Counted from the first letter of the stretch, positions 35,804 to 46,200 are shown. The stretch: DNA of 64,000 nucleotides from Vibrio sp. Of7-15 (GCF_022347565.1 NZ_JAKRGH010000019.1:82108-146107); one strand, 5' to 3'. Translations and numbers: made by a program. Notes: generated by a model from the sequence alone, not told the origin.

Positions 35804-37012
35804 TTAAAACGGCTGATTAATCATCACACGAAATAGACTATCTTCACTGCCCCATGCCATTTCAGACCGCACCACAACCCCTTCGACTTGGAATCGCATG
35901 GCTACACCCGCGCTCCATTTCATGTTTTGATGTAGCTCACGTAAATTATACTCAGATGCAACACGGCCCACGTCCATAAACGCGACCCACTGCCACCAAG
36001 GCACATTATATAAATTAAACACGGGCAACTCACCCAGCGGTTGCCAATCCGGCATTACTCGATATTCTGCGGTATAGCTCAAGGCCGAGCGATCATGAAA
36101 ACGGCCACTTTGGAAACTGCGTAAACGGTATAAACCTCCCAACTTTAAGCCAGCAAACGCCGGAGGCTGGTAATAAGGATCATCTTCCCAACTAGGGGTG
36201 TCTCCGGTATACACATTTACTGCAATAACCTGTTTATCAAACACGTCCCCTAAATTGCCTAAATCAAAAAACGCACTTTGTTCTGCTTCCCATGTCCACC
36301 AAGCATCTTGCTCTTGTTCGGCAAAACCACGTGTTAAGGTAAATTGACTTTGACTCCCCGAGGTTGGATTTCGTGGGTGATCCCGGTTATCCCAATCAAG
36401 CGTAAGCTTTGCACCCACACTTTTTGTTGCTTCTCCGGCTGGCTGGTTTTCTTCTAAATCACGAGATTGATAAAAAGGCTGAACCTCGACGCTAGTTACA
36501 CCACTGTCTACTGGGTTCGAGCCAGTGATCGTTCGTGTCGGCCAGTAAGCCGCTTTTGCACCTTGATCAGTGCCAGCTCCTAAAGGCAACACGTACCGAG
36601 CCGAAAAACGATATAACGACTCGCGTGACGATGCGATGATGGCTTCACTTTGCACACCATCATTTTTAGCCGCATCACCGAGGTAATACTCAAAGCCCAC
36701 AAACTCAGAATCATACCCTTCCAGGCCAAATAAAAATCGCCTCCCTAGCTGGAAGTTACTGGCCCCTAAGTAGCCAATCCATGATCCTTTATCAGACACC
36801 ACACCCGCACCTAATACCGCCGCTTGTGGTTGACCTACTCCCTTAATGACCCCAGCCCCACCAACCGTAAGTCCCATACTTTCTGTGGAAAAAACAAAAG
36901 GCACTGCGGCTGTTTCAGGCTGCCAACTGGGCCAGCCATCCGCATAACTGACTAATGGACAGGCAATAAAAAACGCTGACAATGCAGCGTTTCGGTATTT
37001 ATTTACTTTCAT
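35804..37012 (-). CDS. BamA/TamA-related outer-membrane barrel protein
   Basis: A 402-residue exported protein with a signal peptide (MKVNKYRNAALSAFFIACPLVSYA, then DGWP). It has no POTRA domains, only a surface-antigen (D15/Omp85 C-terminal) barrel. The segment LGGLYRLRSFQSGRFHDRSA corresponds to the Omp85 L6 loop motif (here RLRSF rather than the usual VRGF/Y), and the protein ends RVMINQPF with a terminal Phe. Its function is unknown; POTRA-less relatives occur in Vibrio. Its ATG follows the alr stop codon with no gap (TAGATG), so it is co-translated with alr. Confidence 0.82.
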   Translation of the reverse strand: MKVNKYRNAALSAFFIACPLVSYADGWPSWQPETAAVPFVFSTESMGLTVGGAGVIKGVGQPQAAVLGAGVVSDKGSWIGYLGASNFQLGRRFLFGLEGYDSEFVGFEYYLGDAAKNDGVQSEAIIASSRESLYRFSARYVLPLGAGTDQGAKAAYWPTRTITGSNPVDSGVTSVEVQPFYQSRDLEENQPAGEATKSVGAKLTLDWDNRDHPRNPTSGSQSQFTLTRGFAEQEQDAWWTWEAEQSAFFDLGNLGDVFDKQVIAVNVYTGDTPSWEDDPYYQPPAFAGLKLGGLYRLRSFQSGRFHDRSALSYTAEYRVMPDWQPLGELPVFNLYNVPWWQWVAFMDVGRVASEYNLRELHQNMKWSAGVAMRFQVEGVVVRSEMAWGSEDSLFRVMINQPF

Positions 37013-38122
37013 CTATTCATCAGTCTTATAGCTTGAGTCACAGTAGTAAGCCATAGCGACTCGGGAGGTCAATTTCGTGACCAGCTCATAAGCAATGGTC
37101 CCGATATGCCCAGCCACTTCTTCAGCGGGTAATCCCTGCCCCCATAAAATGGCCTCATCACCCACTTTATCTGTTGAATCAGGCCCTAAGTCGACAGTGA
37201 GCATGTCCATGGATACTCGCCCAGCGATCGGCACTTTGCGACCGTTCACTAACACAGGGGTACCATTTGGTGCCGTACGTGGGTAACCATCACCATAACC
37301 AATGGCAATCACCCCCACCTTCGTGTCACGTTCACTTTGCCAAATACCACCGTAGCCTACTTTCTCATTGGCTTTAACCTGATTGACCGCAATCAAGTGA
37401 GATTTTAATGTCATGGCAGGAGTAAAACCGTAATCGGCCGCACTGGTCTCAGCAAAAGGGGAAACTCCGTACATGATAATACCTGGACGAATCCAATCTA
37501 AATGACTGTCTTTCCAAGCTAAAATCCCCGCAGAGGCCGCCAATGAACGCTCTCCTAAACACCCTTGTGTTAATGAAGTAAAAGTATCGATTTGAGTGGG
37601 AGTCACCAAAGAATCTAACTCATCAGCACAAGCAAAATGGCTCATGTAACGCAAAGGCTTCGCGACATTTTTACAGTTATGTAAGCGCTCAACAAAGTCA
37701 TGGTATTGCTCTGAACTAACACCTAAACGGTGCATGCCACTGTCCACTTTTAGCCACACAACAACTGGGGATTCCAGATCCGTTTGTTCAAGGGCTTGCA
37801 GCTGTTCTTCACAATGCACCACGGTTTGAATGTTATTGGTAACCAAAATAGGTAAATCACCATCAGAGTAAAAACCTTCCAATAACAATATGGGTTTTAC
37901 AATGCCACCAGCGCGAAGTTGCAAAGCTTCTTCAATACGAGCGACACCAAACGCATCGGCACTAGTAACGGTTTTCGCTACCTTTAACAAACCATGCCCA
38001 TAAGCATTGGCTTTTACCACCGCCAGCGTTTTGCTGTGAGGCGCGCGTAAGCGAATACTCTCAAGGTTGGCCTGTAAGGCATCGGTATCAATCCATGCTG
38101 TCGCTGCTTTCATATAACTCAT
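37013..38122 (-). CDS. alr: Alanine racemase (Alr type)
   Basis: Alr is a PLP enzyme that converts L- to D-alanine for peptidoglycan. The 369-residue protein carries the PLP lysine in [13 protein letters not shown] (Lys37), a TIM barrel with [11 protein letters not shown] and IRPGIIMYG, and a C-terminal beta domain with [34 protein letters not shown] lies 5 bases before the ATG. There is no signal peptide, so it is the cytoplasmic biosynthetic form rather than a periplasmic broad-spectrum racemase. It is in line with dnaB upstream (9-base gap) and the barrel gene downstream. Confidence 0.95.
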   Translation of the reverse strand: MSYMKAATAWIDTDALQANLESIRLRAPHSKTLAVVKANAYGHGLLKVAKTVTSADAFGVARIEEALQLRAGGIVKPILLLEGFYSDGDLPILVTNNIQTVVHCEEQLQALEQTDLESPVVVWLKVDSGMHRLGVSSEQYHDFVERLHNCKNVAKPLRYMSHFACADELDSLVTPTQIDTFTSLTQGCLGERSLAASAGILAWKDSHLDWIRPGIIMYGVSPFAETSAADYGFTPAMTLKSHLIAVNQVKANEKVGYGGIWQSERDTKVGVIAIGYGDGYPRTAPNGTPVLVNGRKVPIAGRVSMDMLTVDLGPDSTDKVGDEAILWGQGLPAEEVAGHIGTIAYELVTKLTSRVAMAYYCDSSYKTDE

Positions 38123-38131
38123 GAGTACTCC

Positions 38132-39529
38132 TTACTCATCATCAAACGCAGGACCTGCATAATTATCAAAGCGCGAAAACTGCCCCTGGAACGTTAAACG
38201 AACAGAACCGATCGGGCCATTACGTTGCTTACCGATAATAATTTCAGCAATACCTTTTAAAGTACTTTCAGGGTTATACACTTCATCACGGTAAATAAAC
38301 ATGATTAAGTCGGCATCCTGCTCAATCGCACCGGATTCACGAAGATCCGAGTTAATCGGGCGTTTATCTGCACGTTGCTCTAGGGAGCGGTTAAGCTGAG
38401 ACAGAGCAATAACAGGAACGTTCAGCTCTTTTGCCAGCGCTTTTAACGAGCGAGAAATTTCAGAGATTTCCAAGGTACGGTTATCTTGCAAACCAGGCAC
38501 ACGCATTAGCTGCAAGTAATCCACCATTATCATGCTTAACCCGCCAGCATCACGCGCAATACGACGAGCTCGTGAACGCAATTCTGTTGGTGTTAAGCCT
38601 GAGCTGTCATCAATATAGATGTTCTTTTTCTGCATCAACAAGCCCATGGTGGAAGAGATCCGCGCCCAATCTTCATCATCGAGCTGACCAGTACGAATTT
38701 TGGTTTGGTCCACACGAGAGAACGACGCAAGCATACGCATCATCAACTGTTCAGAAGGCATCTCTAGTGAGAAAATCAGCACCGGCTTATCTTGATCCAT
38801 CGACGCATTTTCACACAAATTCATCGCAAACGTGGTTTTACCCATGGATGGACGTGCTGCAACAATGATCAAATCCGATGGCTGCATACCCGCTGTTTTC
38901 TTATTCAGATCCGTAAAGCCTGTTGATACCCCCGTCACACCGTCTTGCGGCGTCTGGTATAAAATCTCAATACGCTCTAACGTTTTCTCTAAAATGGAAT
39001 CTACGTTTTGTGGGCCTTCATTTTCCGTGGTGCGCTCTTCGGCAATAGCAAAAACTTTACTTTCTGCCATATCCAACAAGTCTTCCGAGCTACGCCCTTG
39101 AGGATCGTAACCAGCATCAGCAATTTCATTCGCCACCCCAATCAAGTTACGAACGAGGGCACGTTCACGAACAATATCTGCGTACGCATTAATGTTCGCG
39201 GCACTTGGGGTGTTTTTAGCAAGATCAGCAAGGTAAGCAAAACCACCCACCGAGTCTAATTGCTCATGCTGCTCTAAACGCTCAGATAAGGTAATTAAAT
39301 CAAGTGGCTGATTATCTTCTAATAACTTTTGAACCGACTCAAAAATCACGCGGTGAGGACGACTATAAAAGTCTTTTGCGACGACTTTTTCTGCCACCGC
39401 ATCCCAGCGCTCATTATCAAGTAATAAACCGCCTAATACTGACTGCTCTGCCTCCAAAGAATGGGGTGGCATTTTCAATGCATCAACTTGGGAATCATCG
39501 GGTTTATTTTTATTTCGATTGTCAGCCAT
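38132..39529 (-). CDS. dnaB: Replicative DNA helicase DnaB
   Basis: DnaB is the hexameric 5'-3' helicase of the replication fork. The 465-residue protein has the N-terminal domain (PPHSLEAEQSVLGGLLLDNERWD) and the RecA-like C-terminal domain with Walker A ARPSMGKTTFAMN, Walker B MIMVDYLQLM, SQLNRSLEQRADKRP and a C-terminal RFDNYAGPAFDDE as in E. coli. No intein interrupts the usual insertion sites. The ATG at 39529 is used; a GTG two codons upstream is a possible alternative. The dnaB-alr order is the same as in E. coli. Confidence 0.97.
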   Translation of the reverse strand: MADNRNKNKPDDSQVDALKMPPHSLEAEQSVLGGLLLDNERWDAVAEKVVAKDFYSRPHRVIFESVQKLLEDNQPLDLITLSERLEQHEQLDSVGGFAYLADLAKNTPSAANINAYADIVRERALVRNLIGVANEIADAGYDPQGRSSEDLLDMAESKVFAIAEERTTENEGPQNVDSILEKTLERIEILYQTPQDGVTGVSTGFTDLNKKTAGMQPSDLIIVAARPSMGKTTFAMNLCENASMDQDKPVLIFSLEMPSEQLMMRMLASFSRVDQTKIRTGQLDDEDWARISSTMGLLMQKKNIYIDDSSGLTPTELRSRARRIARDAGGLSMIMVDYLQLMRVPGLQDNRTLEISEISRSLKALAKELNVPVIALSQLNRSLEQRADKRPINSDLRESGAIEQDADLIMFIYRDEVYNPESTLKGIAEIIIGKQRNGPIGSVRLTFQGQFSRFDNYAGPAFDDE

Positions 39530-39720
39530 AACCACAGTTCAACTACCTAAAAATTAGCCGACCATTATAACTCAGGTCGACATGAGTCACATTATTTATC
39601 CACCGCGATTCACTGACTTTCCTTGTCATTTGACGTGGTAGAATTAACCTTTTTCTGACTTACGCCACTATTGGCTAATTATAATGACAATCCTTCTTTT
39701 TGAGTAAACATGGAGCAAAT

Positions 39721-40488
39721 TTGACACCACGATATTTACTCACTTTGTTCCTACTTTTTTTTGGGACAACTGCACAAGGCGATGAGCTAGACACTGGGCA
39801 GGAAAACTCGCCTCCTCCACCATGGGGCAGTGAAATCGAGCTTGGCTACCAATCTCACTCTGGGAACAGTGACTCAGAATCACTCAATGCCCGTATTGGT
39901 GCGACCTACACCAAAGGGCAACACCGACTGTCTGGTGAATGGAAATACTTGCTGTCAGAGAGTGATGGTACCGAAGATAAACGCCAAACCAGCTTTCAAG
40001 CGCAAAGCGACTACAAAATCGCCCGAGATTACTACGTATATACCAACTTAAAAGGGCTAAACACAGAGTATGGTGCTTACTTTACCGATTACACGTTATC
40101 GTCAGGTTTGGGTTACCAGCTCACCCATACAGAAAAGCTCGTCGCCGAATTTGAATTGGGGCCAGGTTATCGTCACCAAGAGCCTAACTTAGATGAAATT
40201 GGCGATGACGATCTGATCATCCCTGAAATGGTGGATGAAATGATTTTTCGAGGAAATGCTCGCCTCTATTGGCAGGCGTTAGACAATTTAAAGTTTTCAG
40301 CCGACATCACCATGGTATCTGGTAGCAGTAACACACGTATTGATTCTGAGCTGAGTATGACCAGTAAGATCACCGATAAAGCCGCTATCAAGATTTCTCA
40401 ATCACAGCAATATTTGGATCGAGTACCACCTGGGCTCAATAAAACCGATACCGTATTTACCGTAAATCTACTGTACAAGTTTAACTAA
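39721..40488 (+). CDS. DUF481 (YdiY-like) outer-membrane protein
   Basis: A 255-residue protein whose best start is a TTG at 39721, preceded by GGAG 5 bases upstream and giving a proper signal peptide (TPRYLLTLFLLFFGTTAQG). An in-frame TTG at 39700 would lengthen it by 7 residues. The mature part consists of amphipathic strands (SEIELGYQSHSGNSDSESLN, HRLSGEWKYLL) and ends FTVNLLYKFN, with an aromatic residue one from the end. It matches the DUF481 family, predicted to be a barrel in the outer membrane. The function is unknown. It is divergent from dnaB. Confidence 0.82.
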   Translation: MTPRYLLTLFLLFFGTTAQGDELDTGQENSPPPPWGSEIELGYQSHSGNSDSESLNARIGATYTKGQHRLSGEWKYLLSESDGTEDKRQTSFQAQSDYKIARDYYVYTNLKGLNTEYGAYFTDYTLSSGLGYQLTHTEKLVAEFELGPGYRHQEPNLDEIGDDDLIIPEMVDEMIFRGNARLYWQALDNLKFSADITMVSGSSNTRIDSELSMTSKITDKAAIKISQSQQYLDRVPPGLNKTDTVFTVNLLYKFN

Positions 40489-40510
40489 GCTGGATTTAAG
40501 ATCACAAGAT

Positions 40511-40545
40511 AAAAAAAACGCCGACTCGGAAGTCAGCGTTTTAAA
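40511..40545. terminator. Bidirectional terminator between the DUF481 gene and rplI
   Basis: AAAACGC-C-GACT and AGTC-A-GCGTTTT form a stem with one mismatch around loop CGGA (40527-40530). An A-tract on the left gives a long U-run for rplI on the minus strand, and TTTT serves the plus strand. Confidence 0.85.
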
Positions 40546-40564
40546 AAATCGTCTTGGCTAAGGA

Positions 40565-41017
40565 TTACTCAGCAGCAACAACTTGTAGTGCGATCTTAGC
40601 GAAAACTTCAGAGTGAAGTTGGATGCTAATTTCGAATTCACCAGTGTTACGTAGAGCGCCTTCAGGTAGGCGAACTTCGCTCTTAGATACTTCAACACCA
40701 GCAGCAGTAATTGCGTCAGCGATGTCACGAGTACCGATAGAGCCGAATAGTTTACCTTCATCACCAGCTTTAGATGCGATAACAACAGCTTCTAGCGCTT
40801 CTAGTTTCTCAGCACGAGCTTTAGACGCGTCTAGTTGCGCAGCAACTTTAGCTTCTAGTTCAGCACGACGAGCTTCGAACATTTCAACGTTAGCTTTAGT
40901 TGCCATAACAGCCTTACCTTGTGGGATAAGGAAGTTACGTGCGTAACCAGCTTTAACTGCAACTTGGTCGCCAAGGCTACCTAGGTTACCGATCTTATCA
41001 AGTAGAATAACTTGCAT
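40565..41017 (-). CDS. rplI: 50S ribosomal protein L9
   Basis: L9 is a 150-residue protein that begins [36 protein letters not shown], the family signature for the N-terminal rRNA-binding domain. A long Ala/Glu/Lys-rich connecting helix (about 40-75) and a C-terminal domain follow. It is the last gene of the rpsF-priB-rpsR-rplI operon and is followed by a strong terminator. Codon use is highly biased, as expected for a ribosomal gene. Confidence 0.98.
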   Translation of the reverse strand: MQVILLDKIGNLGSLGDQVAVKAGYARNFLIPQGKAVMATKANVEMFEARRAELEAKVAAQLDASKARAEKLEALEAVVIASKAGDEGKLFGSIGTRDIADAITAAGVEVSKSEVRLPEGALRNTGEFEISIQLHSEVFAKIALQVVAAE

Positions 41018-41056
41018 TATCTTAGTCCTCTTAAACTTAATTTAAACCGCTACCGA

Positions 41057-41287
<231 letters not shown>

Positions 41288-41299
41288 CTATCTCCTGAT

Positions 41300-41602
41300 C
41301 TAAATTTGTTTGATTTGGTCGGCATGTAACACTAAACGACCTACGCCATTTCGGCCGGTCTGGTAAGCAACAAAGCCACCTACCGTGATGTTACTGCCTA
41401 AAGCTATGTTCTGAGTTAATGCTTGCGACCCTTGCCCACTGATGACTACGTTGATGCGGCAATACACTTGCCTTGGTAGTTCAGCTTCCTGTTGAACCGA
41501 ACGATGCTCAACCACAAAGTGGCAATGAGGCACGCCCGCAGGACTTAGGCTTCGAACCGGAGCTTTAGCAATAACGCCAGTCAACTCCATTCGATTGGTC
41601 AT
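41300..41602 (-). CDS. priB: Primosomal replication protein N (PriB)
   Basis: PriB is a small OB-fold single-stranded DNA-binding protein that helps PriA restart stalled forks. The 100-residue protein starts MTNRMELTGVIAKAPVRSLSPAGVPHCHFVVEHRS and ends GRLVLHADQIKQI, matching E. coli PriB. The ATG at 41602 is preferred over the TTG one codon upstream. Its place between rpsF and rpsR is the classic gammaproteobacterial arrangement. Confidence 0.95.
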   Translation of the reverse strand: MTNRMELTGVIAKAPVRSLSPAGVPHCHFVVEHRSVQQEAELPRQVYCRINVVISGQGSQALTQNIALGSNITVGGFVAYQTGRNGVGRLVLHADQIKQI

Positions 41603-41609
41603 CAATCAA

Positions 41610-42014
41610 TTACTCAGCCGCAGCTTCGCCTTCAGCTTTTGCTGCTGGAGCTTCAGTACGCTCTGAACGCTCTTCACGCTTAGAAGAACGCTCTTCTTTA
41701 GCCTTCAACATGATTGATGGCTCAGTGATAGCGCCTTTAGTACGCATGATCATGTTACGGATAACTGCATCGTTGAAACGGAAAGCAGTTTCTAGCTCAT
41801 CAATCACTGCTTGGTCAGCTTCAACGTTCATTAGAACGTAGTGTGCTTTGTGCAGTTTGTTGATTGGGTAAGCCATTTGACGACGGCCCCAGTCTTCAAG
41901 ACGGTGGATTTGACCACCAGAATCTTTGATTGAACCAGTGTAACGCTCGATCATGCCAGCAACTTGCTCGCTTTGATCAGGGTGCACCATGAATACGATT
42001 TCATAATGACGCAT
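41610..42014 (-). CDS. rpsF: 30S ribosomal protein S6
   Basis: S6 has 134 residues and begins [26 protein letters not shown], with [24 protein letters not shown] in the middle. The C-terminal tail is Glu/Ala/Lys-rich, the region that in E. coli is extended by RimK with glutamates; here it ends in [14 protein letters not shown] lies 7 bases before the ATG. It heads the rpsF-priB-rpsR-rplI operon, and the leader may carry an S6:S18-binding structure. Confidence 0.98.
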   Translation of the reverse strand: MRHYEIVFMVHPDQSEQVAGMIERYTGSIKDSGGQIHRLEDWGRRQMAYPINKLHKAHYVLMNVEADQAVIDELETAFRFNDAVIRNMIMRTKGAITEPSIMLKAKEERSSKREERSERTEAPAAKAEGEAAAE

Positions 42015-42053
42015 CGGGTTGCTCCTTACGGATTATTCAGCTTCCACGAGTGG

Positions 42054-42096
42054 CTCGGTCATCCAAGGGAAGCAAGGAACTAATAAAAAGACCGAG
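42054..42096 (-). promoter_or_regulatory. Candidate S6:S18-responsive leader structure upstream of rpsF
   Basis: In the rpsF leader, CTCGGTC (42096-42090 on the minus strand) pairs with GACCGAG (42060-42054), enclosing 29 bases. A short CCAC-TC-GTGG hairpin follows at once, about 40 bases before the ATG. Many bacteria autoregulate rpsF through a leader motif with a conserved CCG that binds S6:S18. The ACCGAG strand here fits that idea, but I could not match the full consensus. Confidence 0.4.
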
Positions 42097-42262
42097 AATT
42101 AAGGACGGCAAATAGTACAGAAAACGATCGGAGCTGGCAAGGCATTTATTACAGAGATCACAAATCGAATAGAAAGATAAAAACAAAAAAATACAGAAGG
42201 ATTATCAGTCACTTCTGTATTTTTTCATCCACTAGGTACTGTATTAATACCCTAAAATAGAA

Positions 42263-43000
42263 TTAAGCCTGACGCTGACGCACCGCTTCAAATAGACAAA
42301 TTCCCGTCGCCACAGACACATTTAAGCTCGACACGGAGCCAGCCATTGGGATTTTAATAAGATCATCACAGGTTTCACGCGTCAGACGGCGCATACCATC
42401 ACCTTCCGCCCCCATCACAATCCCTAAAGGCCCAGTAAGCTTGGTATTAAACACATCGTGTGTCGCTTCACCAGCCGTGCCCACAAACCATACGCCTTTT
42501 TCTTGCAGCGCACGCATCGTACGCGCTAAGTTGGTCACTCGCACTAATGGCACCACCTCCGCCGCACCACAAGCCACTTTGCTGACAGTGGCATTCATCG
42601 AGGCCGATTTGTCTTTTGGCACGATCACCGCAGCCACTCCTGCTGCGTCCGCATTACGCAAACACGCACCAAGATTATGTGGATCCGTCACCCCATCCAA
42701 CACCAATAACAGCGGCTGTTCATACTGAGCTAAGATGCCATCAAGATCATTTTCATTCAGCTGCTTAGCCGGTTTGACTCGCGCAATGATCCCTTGGTGA
42801 GAGGCACCATTTGCTTTGTCATCTAAAGCCTTTCTACCCATCTGTTGCATTGAAAAGCCTAACTGTTGCAGCTCATTCAATACTGGCAGTAAGCGATCAT
42901 CCTGACGGCCTTTTAGTACAAAGATTTCAACAAAGCGAACAGGATCTGTTGCTAAAACCGCTTTAACAGCATGGATGCCGTAGATATATTCGTTACTCAT
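42263..43000 (-). CDS. rlmB: 23S rRNA (guanosine-2251-2'-O)-methyltransferase RlmB
   Basis: RlmB methylates the ribose of G2251 in the P-loop of 23S rRNA. The 245-residue protein has an N-terminal L30e-like substrate-binding domain beginning [12 protein letters not shown] and a C-terminal SPOUT (trefoil-knot) domain. Motifs are [38 protein letters not shown] and [23 protein letters not shown]. It follows rnr by 15 bases, as in the E. coli nsrR-rnr-rlmB order. Confidence 0.97.
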   Translation of the reverse strand: MSNEYIYGIHAVKAVLATDPVRFVEIFVLKGRQDDRLLPVLNELQQLGFSMQQMGRKALDDKANGASHQGIIARVKPAKQLNENDLDGILAQYEQPLLLVLDGVTDPHNLGACLRNADAAGVAAVIVPKDKSASMNATVSKVACGAAEVVPLVRVTNLARTMRALQEKGVWFVGTAGEATHDVFNTKLTGPLGIVMGAEGDGMRRLTRETCDDLIKIPMAGSVSSLNVSVATGICLFEAVRQRQA

Positions 43001-43015
43001 AATTTATGTCTTCGC

Positions 43016-45529
43016 TTACTTGTTTTTAGTACGGGCTTTTTGCTTATTGGCTTTATGGCGCGATTTTTTCTTACGTGCTTTTTCAGCCTTAGATTTCGGA
43101 CGAGCAGGGTTTGCTTGCTTCTCACTCACCACACTGCCATCAGGACGCTTAGTTGGCTCCACCATCGCTTGAGCTTTTGGCTTCACTTTTCCTGAGCGAC
43201 GCTTTTTAGCAGCACCAGTTTTTCCTTTTGGCGGCAAACCTTTACGTTCAGAACGACGCTCACCGCTTTTAGTTTCTTGGCGTGCTTTCTTTTTCGCTGT
43301 TTTACCTGCACCGCGTACTTTACGGCTGGTTCCGCTCAATTCAAAATCAATCTGACGATCATTTAAGTTCACCGCACGAACCTTCACTTTCACCTGATCG
43401 CCTAAGCGATAAATTTGCCCCGAGCTTTCACCGACCAAACGCTGCCCCACAGGATCAAATTGATAGTAATCATTGTCCAGAGCGGTAATGTGTACGAGAC
43501 CATCAATGTGGTATTCACTTAAGCGAACGAAGAAACCAAACCCAGTGACATTGGCGATCACACCGTCAAGCTCTTCACCCACATGATCCTGCATGTATTC
43601 ACATTTTAGCCAATCAGACACATCACGAGTGGCATCATCAGCACGACGCTCAGTCATGGAACACTGCTCGCCCAACACGTCCATATCATCAAAAGAATAG
43701 TGATAGCCGCCCGTTGGTGTCCAACGATCTTTGTTTTCGCCTTTTTCTTTGGCGATTAAGTATTTGATGGCACGGTGAAGCAATAAATCAGGGTATCGGC
43801 GAATGGGTGACGTAAAGTGAGCATAACGCTTCAGCGCTAAACCGAAATGGCCGTTATTGTCGGCATTATAAACCGCTTGCTTCATGGAGCGCAGCAACAT
43901 GGTTTGGATCAACTCTTTGTCTGGGCGCTCCGAGATCTGCTGAATTAATCCTGCATAATCTGTCGGCGACGGCTCTAGACCACCAGTAAGCCCTAAACCT
44001 AATTCCCCTAAGAAATCTCTAAAGCCCAATAAACGCTCTTCACTTGGGGAATCATGCACACGATACAACGCAGGCTCTTTGGCTTTTTCCACCAGCGAAG
44101 CCGAAGCGATGTTCGCAAGGATCATGCACTCTTCAATCAGCTTATGGGCGTCGTTACGCTCCACAGGCACAATGCGATCAATTTTTCGATCCGCGTTAAA
44201 GATAAATTTGGTTTCAATGGTTTCAAACTCAATCGCCCCACGCTGAGCACGGCCTTTTTTAAGCACTTCATACATCGCATGCAATTGCTCAAGATGTGGA
44301 ACTAAGGTTTTGTAGCGTTCACGCAGCTCTTCATTGCCTTCCAAAATATCGTTTACCTTGGTGTAAGTTAAACGAGCATGAGAGTTCATCACCGCTTCGT
44401 AGTGTTTGTAACCAGACAGCTTACCGGTCGCCGAAATGGTCATTTCACACACCATACATAAGCGATCCACTTGTGGGTTGAGTGAACATAAACCGTTAGA
44501 AAGCACTTCAGGAAGCATTGGGACTACTTGCGATGGGAAATACACCGAGTTACCACGGTTAACCGCTTCCTTGTCTAGTGCACTGTCAGGGCGAACATAG
44601 TGGCTCACATCAGCAATAGCGACCCATAAACGCCACCCGCCTGATTTTTTCGCTTCACAGAATACCGCGTCATCAAAATCTCGGGCGTCTTCCCCATCAA
44701 TAGTAACCAAAGGAAGATCACGTAAATCCACACGGCCTTTTTTGGAGTCTTCTGGAACTTCTTCTGCAAGTCCTTTGATCTGAGCGTCCACTTCTTCTGG
44801 CCACTCATGAGGAATGCTGTGCGTACGCAGGGCAATTTCAATTTCCATTCCCGGAGCCATGTTTTCACCAAGAACTTCTACCACCTGACCTATCATGCCG
44901 CGAGTACGAGTACGTTCGGTGATTTCAAATACCACCACATTCCCCATACGCGCATTTAATCGCTTGTCTTTTGGGATCAAGATATCTTGGCTGATACGAG
45001 TATCATCTGGCACCACGTAACACAAACCGTCTTCTAAGAAAAAACGCCCGACAAGTTGAGTTTTACGCTCTTCGAGCACTCGAACCAATCGCCCTTCCTT
45101 GCGACCTCGTTTATCGGTACCCGACGGTTGAACCAACACAAAATCACCATGCACGATAGTTTTCATCTGGTGGAAAGGCAGTGAAATATCATTGTCTTTG
45201 CCAATACTGCCTTCTGGACGAACCCAACCAAAACCGTCTTTGTGGCCAATTACGTACCCTTTTACCATTTCCAGTCGTTCGGGCAGGGCATAACATTGAC
45301 GACGAGTAAACACGAGCTGACCATCTCGCTCCATAGCACGAAGACGACGGCGCAAACCTTCATATTGCTCTTCGCCTGACAAACCTAAGACATCAAACAA
45401 ATCGTTTCGGTTAAGCGGTGTATCAGCTTTGGCCAAAAACTCTAAAATAAATTCACGGCTTGGTACTGGGTTTTCGTATTTTTGTGCTTCGCGTTCAACG
45501 AAAGGATCACTATGGTTATCATTCGACAT
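43016..45529 (-). CDS. rnr: Ribonuclease R
   Basis: RNase R is the processive 3'-5' exoribonuclease that degrades structured RNA. The 837-residue protein contains an N-terminal helix-turn-helix (about 20-85), two cold-shock domains, and the RNB catalytic domain (about 250-600) with the metal-binding Asp cluster [13 protein letters not shown] and [18 protein letters not shown]. An S1 domain (about 640-725) with [15 protein letters not shown] follows. The long Lys/Arg-rich tail ends [18 protein letters not shown]; in E. coli this tail governs stability and ribosome binding. It lies downstream of nsrR and is probably co-transcribed. Confidence 0.97.
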   Translation of the reverse strand: MSNDNHSDPFVEREAQKYENPVPSREFILEFLAKADTPLNRNDLFDVLGLSGEEQYEGLRRRLRAMERDGQLVFTRRQCYALPERLEMVKGYVIGHKDGFGWVRPEGSIGKDNDISLPFHQMKTIVHGDFVLVQPSGTDKRGRKEGRLVRVLEERKTQLVGRFFLEDGLCYVVPDDTRISQDILIPKDKRLNARMGNVVVFEITERTRTRGMIGQVVEVLGENMAPGMEIEIALRTHSIPHEWPEEVDAQIKGLAEEVPEDSKKGRVDLRDLPLVTIDGEDARDFDDAVFCEAKKSGGWRLWVAIADVSHYVRPDSALDKEAVNRGNSVYFPSQVVPMLPEVLSNGLCSLNPQVDRLCMVCEMTISATGKLSGYKHYEAVMNSHARLTYTKVNDILEGNEELRERYKTLVPHLEQLHAMYEVLKKGRAQRGAIEFETIETKFIFNADRKIDRIVPVERNDAHKLIEECMILANIASASLVEKAKEPALYRVHDSPSEERLLGFRDFLGELGLGLTGGLEPSPTDYAGLIQQISERPDKELIQTMLLRSMKQAVYNADNNGHFGLALKRYAHFTSPIRRYPDLLLHRAIKYLIAKEKGENKDRWTPTGGYHYSFDDMDVLGEQCSMTERRADDATRDVSDWLKCEYMQDHVGEELDGVIANVTGFGFFVRLSEYHIDGLVHITALDNDYYQFDPVGQRLVGESSGQIYRLGDQVKVKVRAVNLNDRQIDFELSGTSRKVRGAGKTAKKKARQETKSGERRSERKGLPPKGKTGAAKKRRSGKVKPKAQAMVEPTKRPDGSVVSEKQANPARPKSKAEKARKKKSRHKANKQKARTKNK

Positions 45530-45636
45530 AGGCAGATTTACTCAGAAGGAAGGGTATTGTTGATGATTATATCTAAGTCAGGCACTAACCGATAGAAAAC
45601 CAGTAACAATATTAAATTTAAAAAGATAAGTTGTAT

Positions 45637-46068
45637 TTAAGCTTGAGGAGATGTCAGTAAGATTAATAGCTCTGAATTATCTGTCAGCATATCTTGCAAA
45701 GTGTGTTTATTCAGCTCTGCCAAGAACGCCTCTTTTGCCGACGCTAGTGCTCCTTTTAACCGACACGCAGGCGTAATATGGCAAAACTCAGGGCCACAAT
45801 TGACCACTTGAAGTGGCTCCATAACTTGCACGACTTCACCAATACGGATCTCATTAGCAGGCTTGCCTAAACAAATGCCCCCATTCTTTCCTCGTACGGT
45901 ATGAATGTAGCCCTCTTGGCCCAGTTTATTAATGATTTTAACCATATGGTTACGTGAGACACCAAACATGTCTGTTACTTGACTAATACTGCTTAATTCC
46001 CCTTTCGGTAGAGAGGCTAAGTAGATGAGTGATCTCAGGCCGTAATCCGTAAAACGGGTCAATTGCAA
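45637..46068 (-). CDS. nsrR: Nitric-oxide-sensing repressor NsrR
   Basis: An Rrf2-family regulator whose iron-sulfur cluster is damaged by NO, releasing it from DNA. The start is a TTG at 46068 preceded by AAGGAG (6-base gap), giving [20 protein letters not shown], the same start as E. coli NsrR, and 143 residues. Cluster ligands Cys91, Cys96 and Cys102 ([14 protein letters not shown]) fall at the E. coli positions. The in-frame ATG 7 codons upstream lies before the ribosome site and is rejected. It is divergent from hmp, its best-known target, with two NsrR-like boxes in between. Confidence 0.95.
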   Translation of the reverse strand: MQLTRFTDYGLRSLIYLASLPKGELSSISQVTDMFGVSRNHMVKIINKLGQEGYIHTVRGKNGGICLGKPANEIRIGEVVQVMEPLQVVNCGPEFCHITPACRLKGALASAKEAFLAELNKHTLQDMLTDNSELLILLTSPQA

Positions 46069-46126
46069 ATTATACTCCTTATTGCACATCGATTTTCAAA
46101 AGCGACAGCTTAGTGTAATTCGCTTC

Positions 46127-46155
46127 TTGACTAAAAGATATATTTTAGATACAAC
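46127..46155 (+). promoter_or_regulatory. Sigma-70 promoter of hmp
   Basis: TTGACT (46127-46132) and TACAAC (46150-46155) are separated by 17 bases. The -10 and half of the spacer lie inside the first NsrR-like box, a typical repression geometry. The predicted transcript starts near 46162, inside the second box. Confidence 0.6.
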
Positions 46156-46157
46156 TT
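46135..46157 (+). promoter_or_regulatory. NsrR-like operator, site 1, at the hmp promoter
   Basis: A 23-base imperfect inverted repeat starting AAGATATATTTT and ending ATACAACTT. It matches the E. coli-type NsrR consensus (AAGATGCATTT-palindrome) at about 17 of 23 positions. It overlaps the hmp -10 region. Confidence 0.7.
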
Positions 46158-46159
46158 AA

Positions 46160-46182
46160 AACATGCATTATAAATACAACTT
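46160..46182 (+). promoter_or_regulatory. NsrR-like operator, site 2, at the hmp start
   Basis: A second 23-base repeat, starting AACATGCATTAT and ending ATACAACTT, matches the same consensus at about 18 of 23 positions. Its centre is 25 bases from that of site 1, and it lies between the presumed transcription start and the hmp ribosome site. Confidence 0.68.
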
Positions 46183-46200
46183 TAATTGGAAGTCAGCCAT

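Noticed and set aside
38132..39529. Possible intein in dnaB
   Set aside because: The reading frame is continuous at 465 residues with uninterrupted Walker motifs, so no intein is present.
46069..46089. Upstream ATG as start of nsrR
   Set aside because: It precedes the AAGGAG ribosome site. The TTG at 46068 gives the conserved MQLT start.
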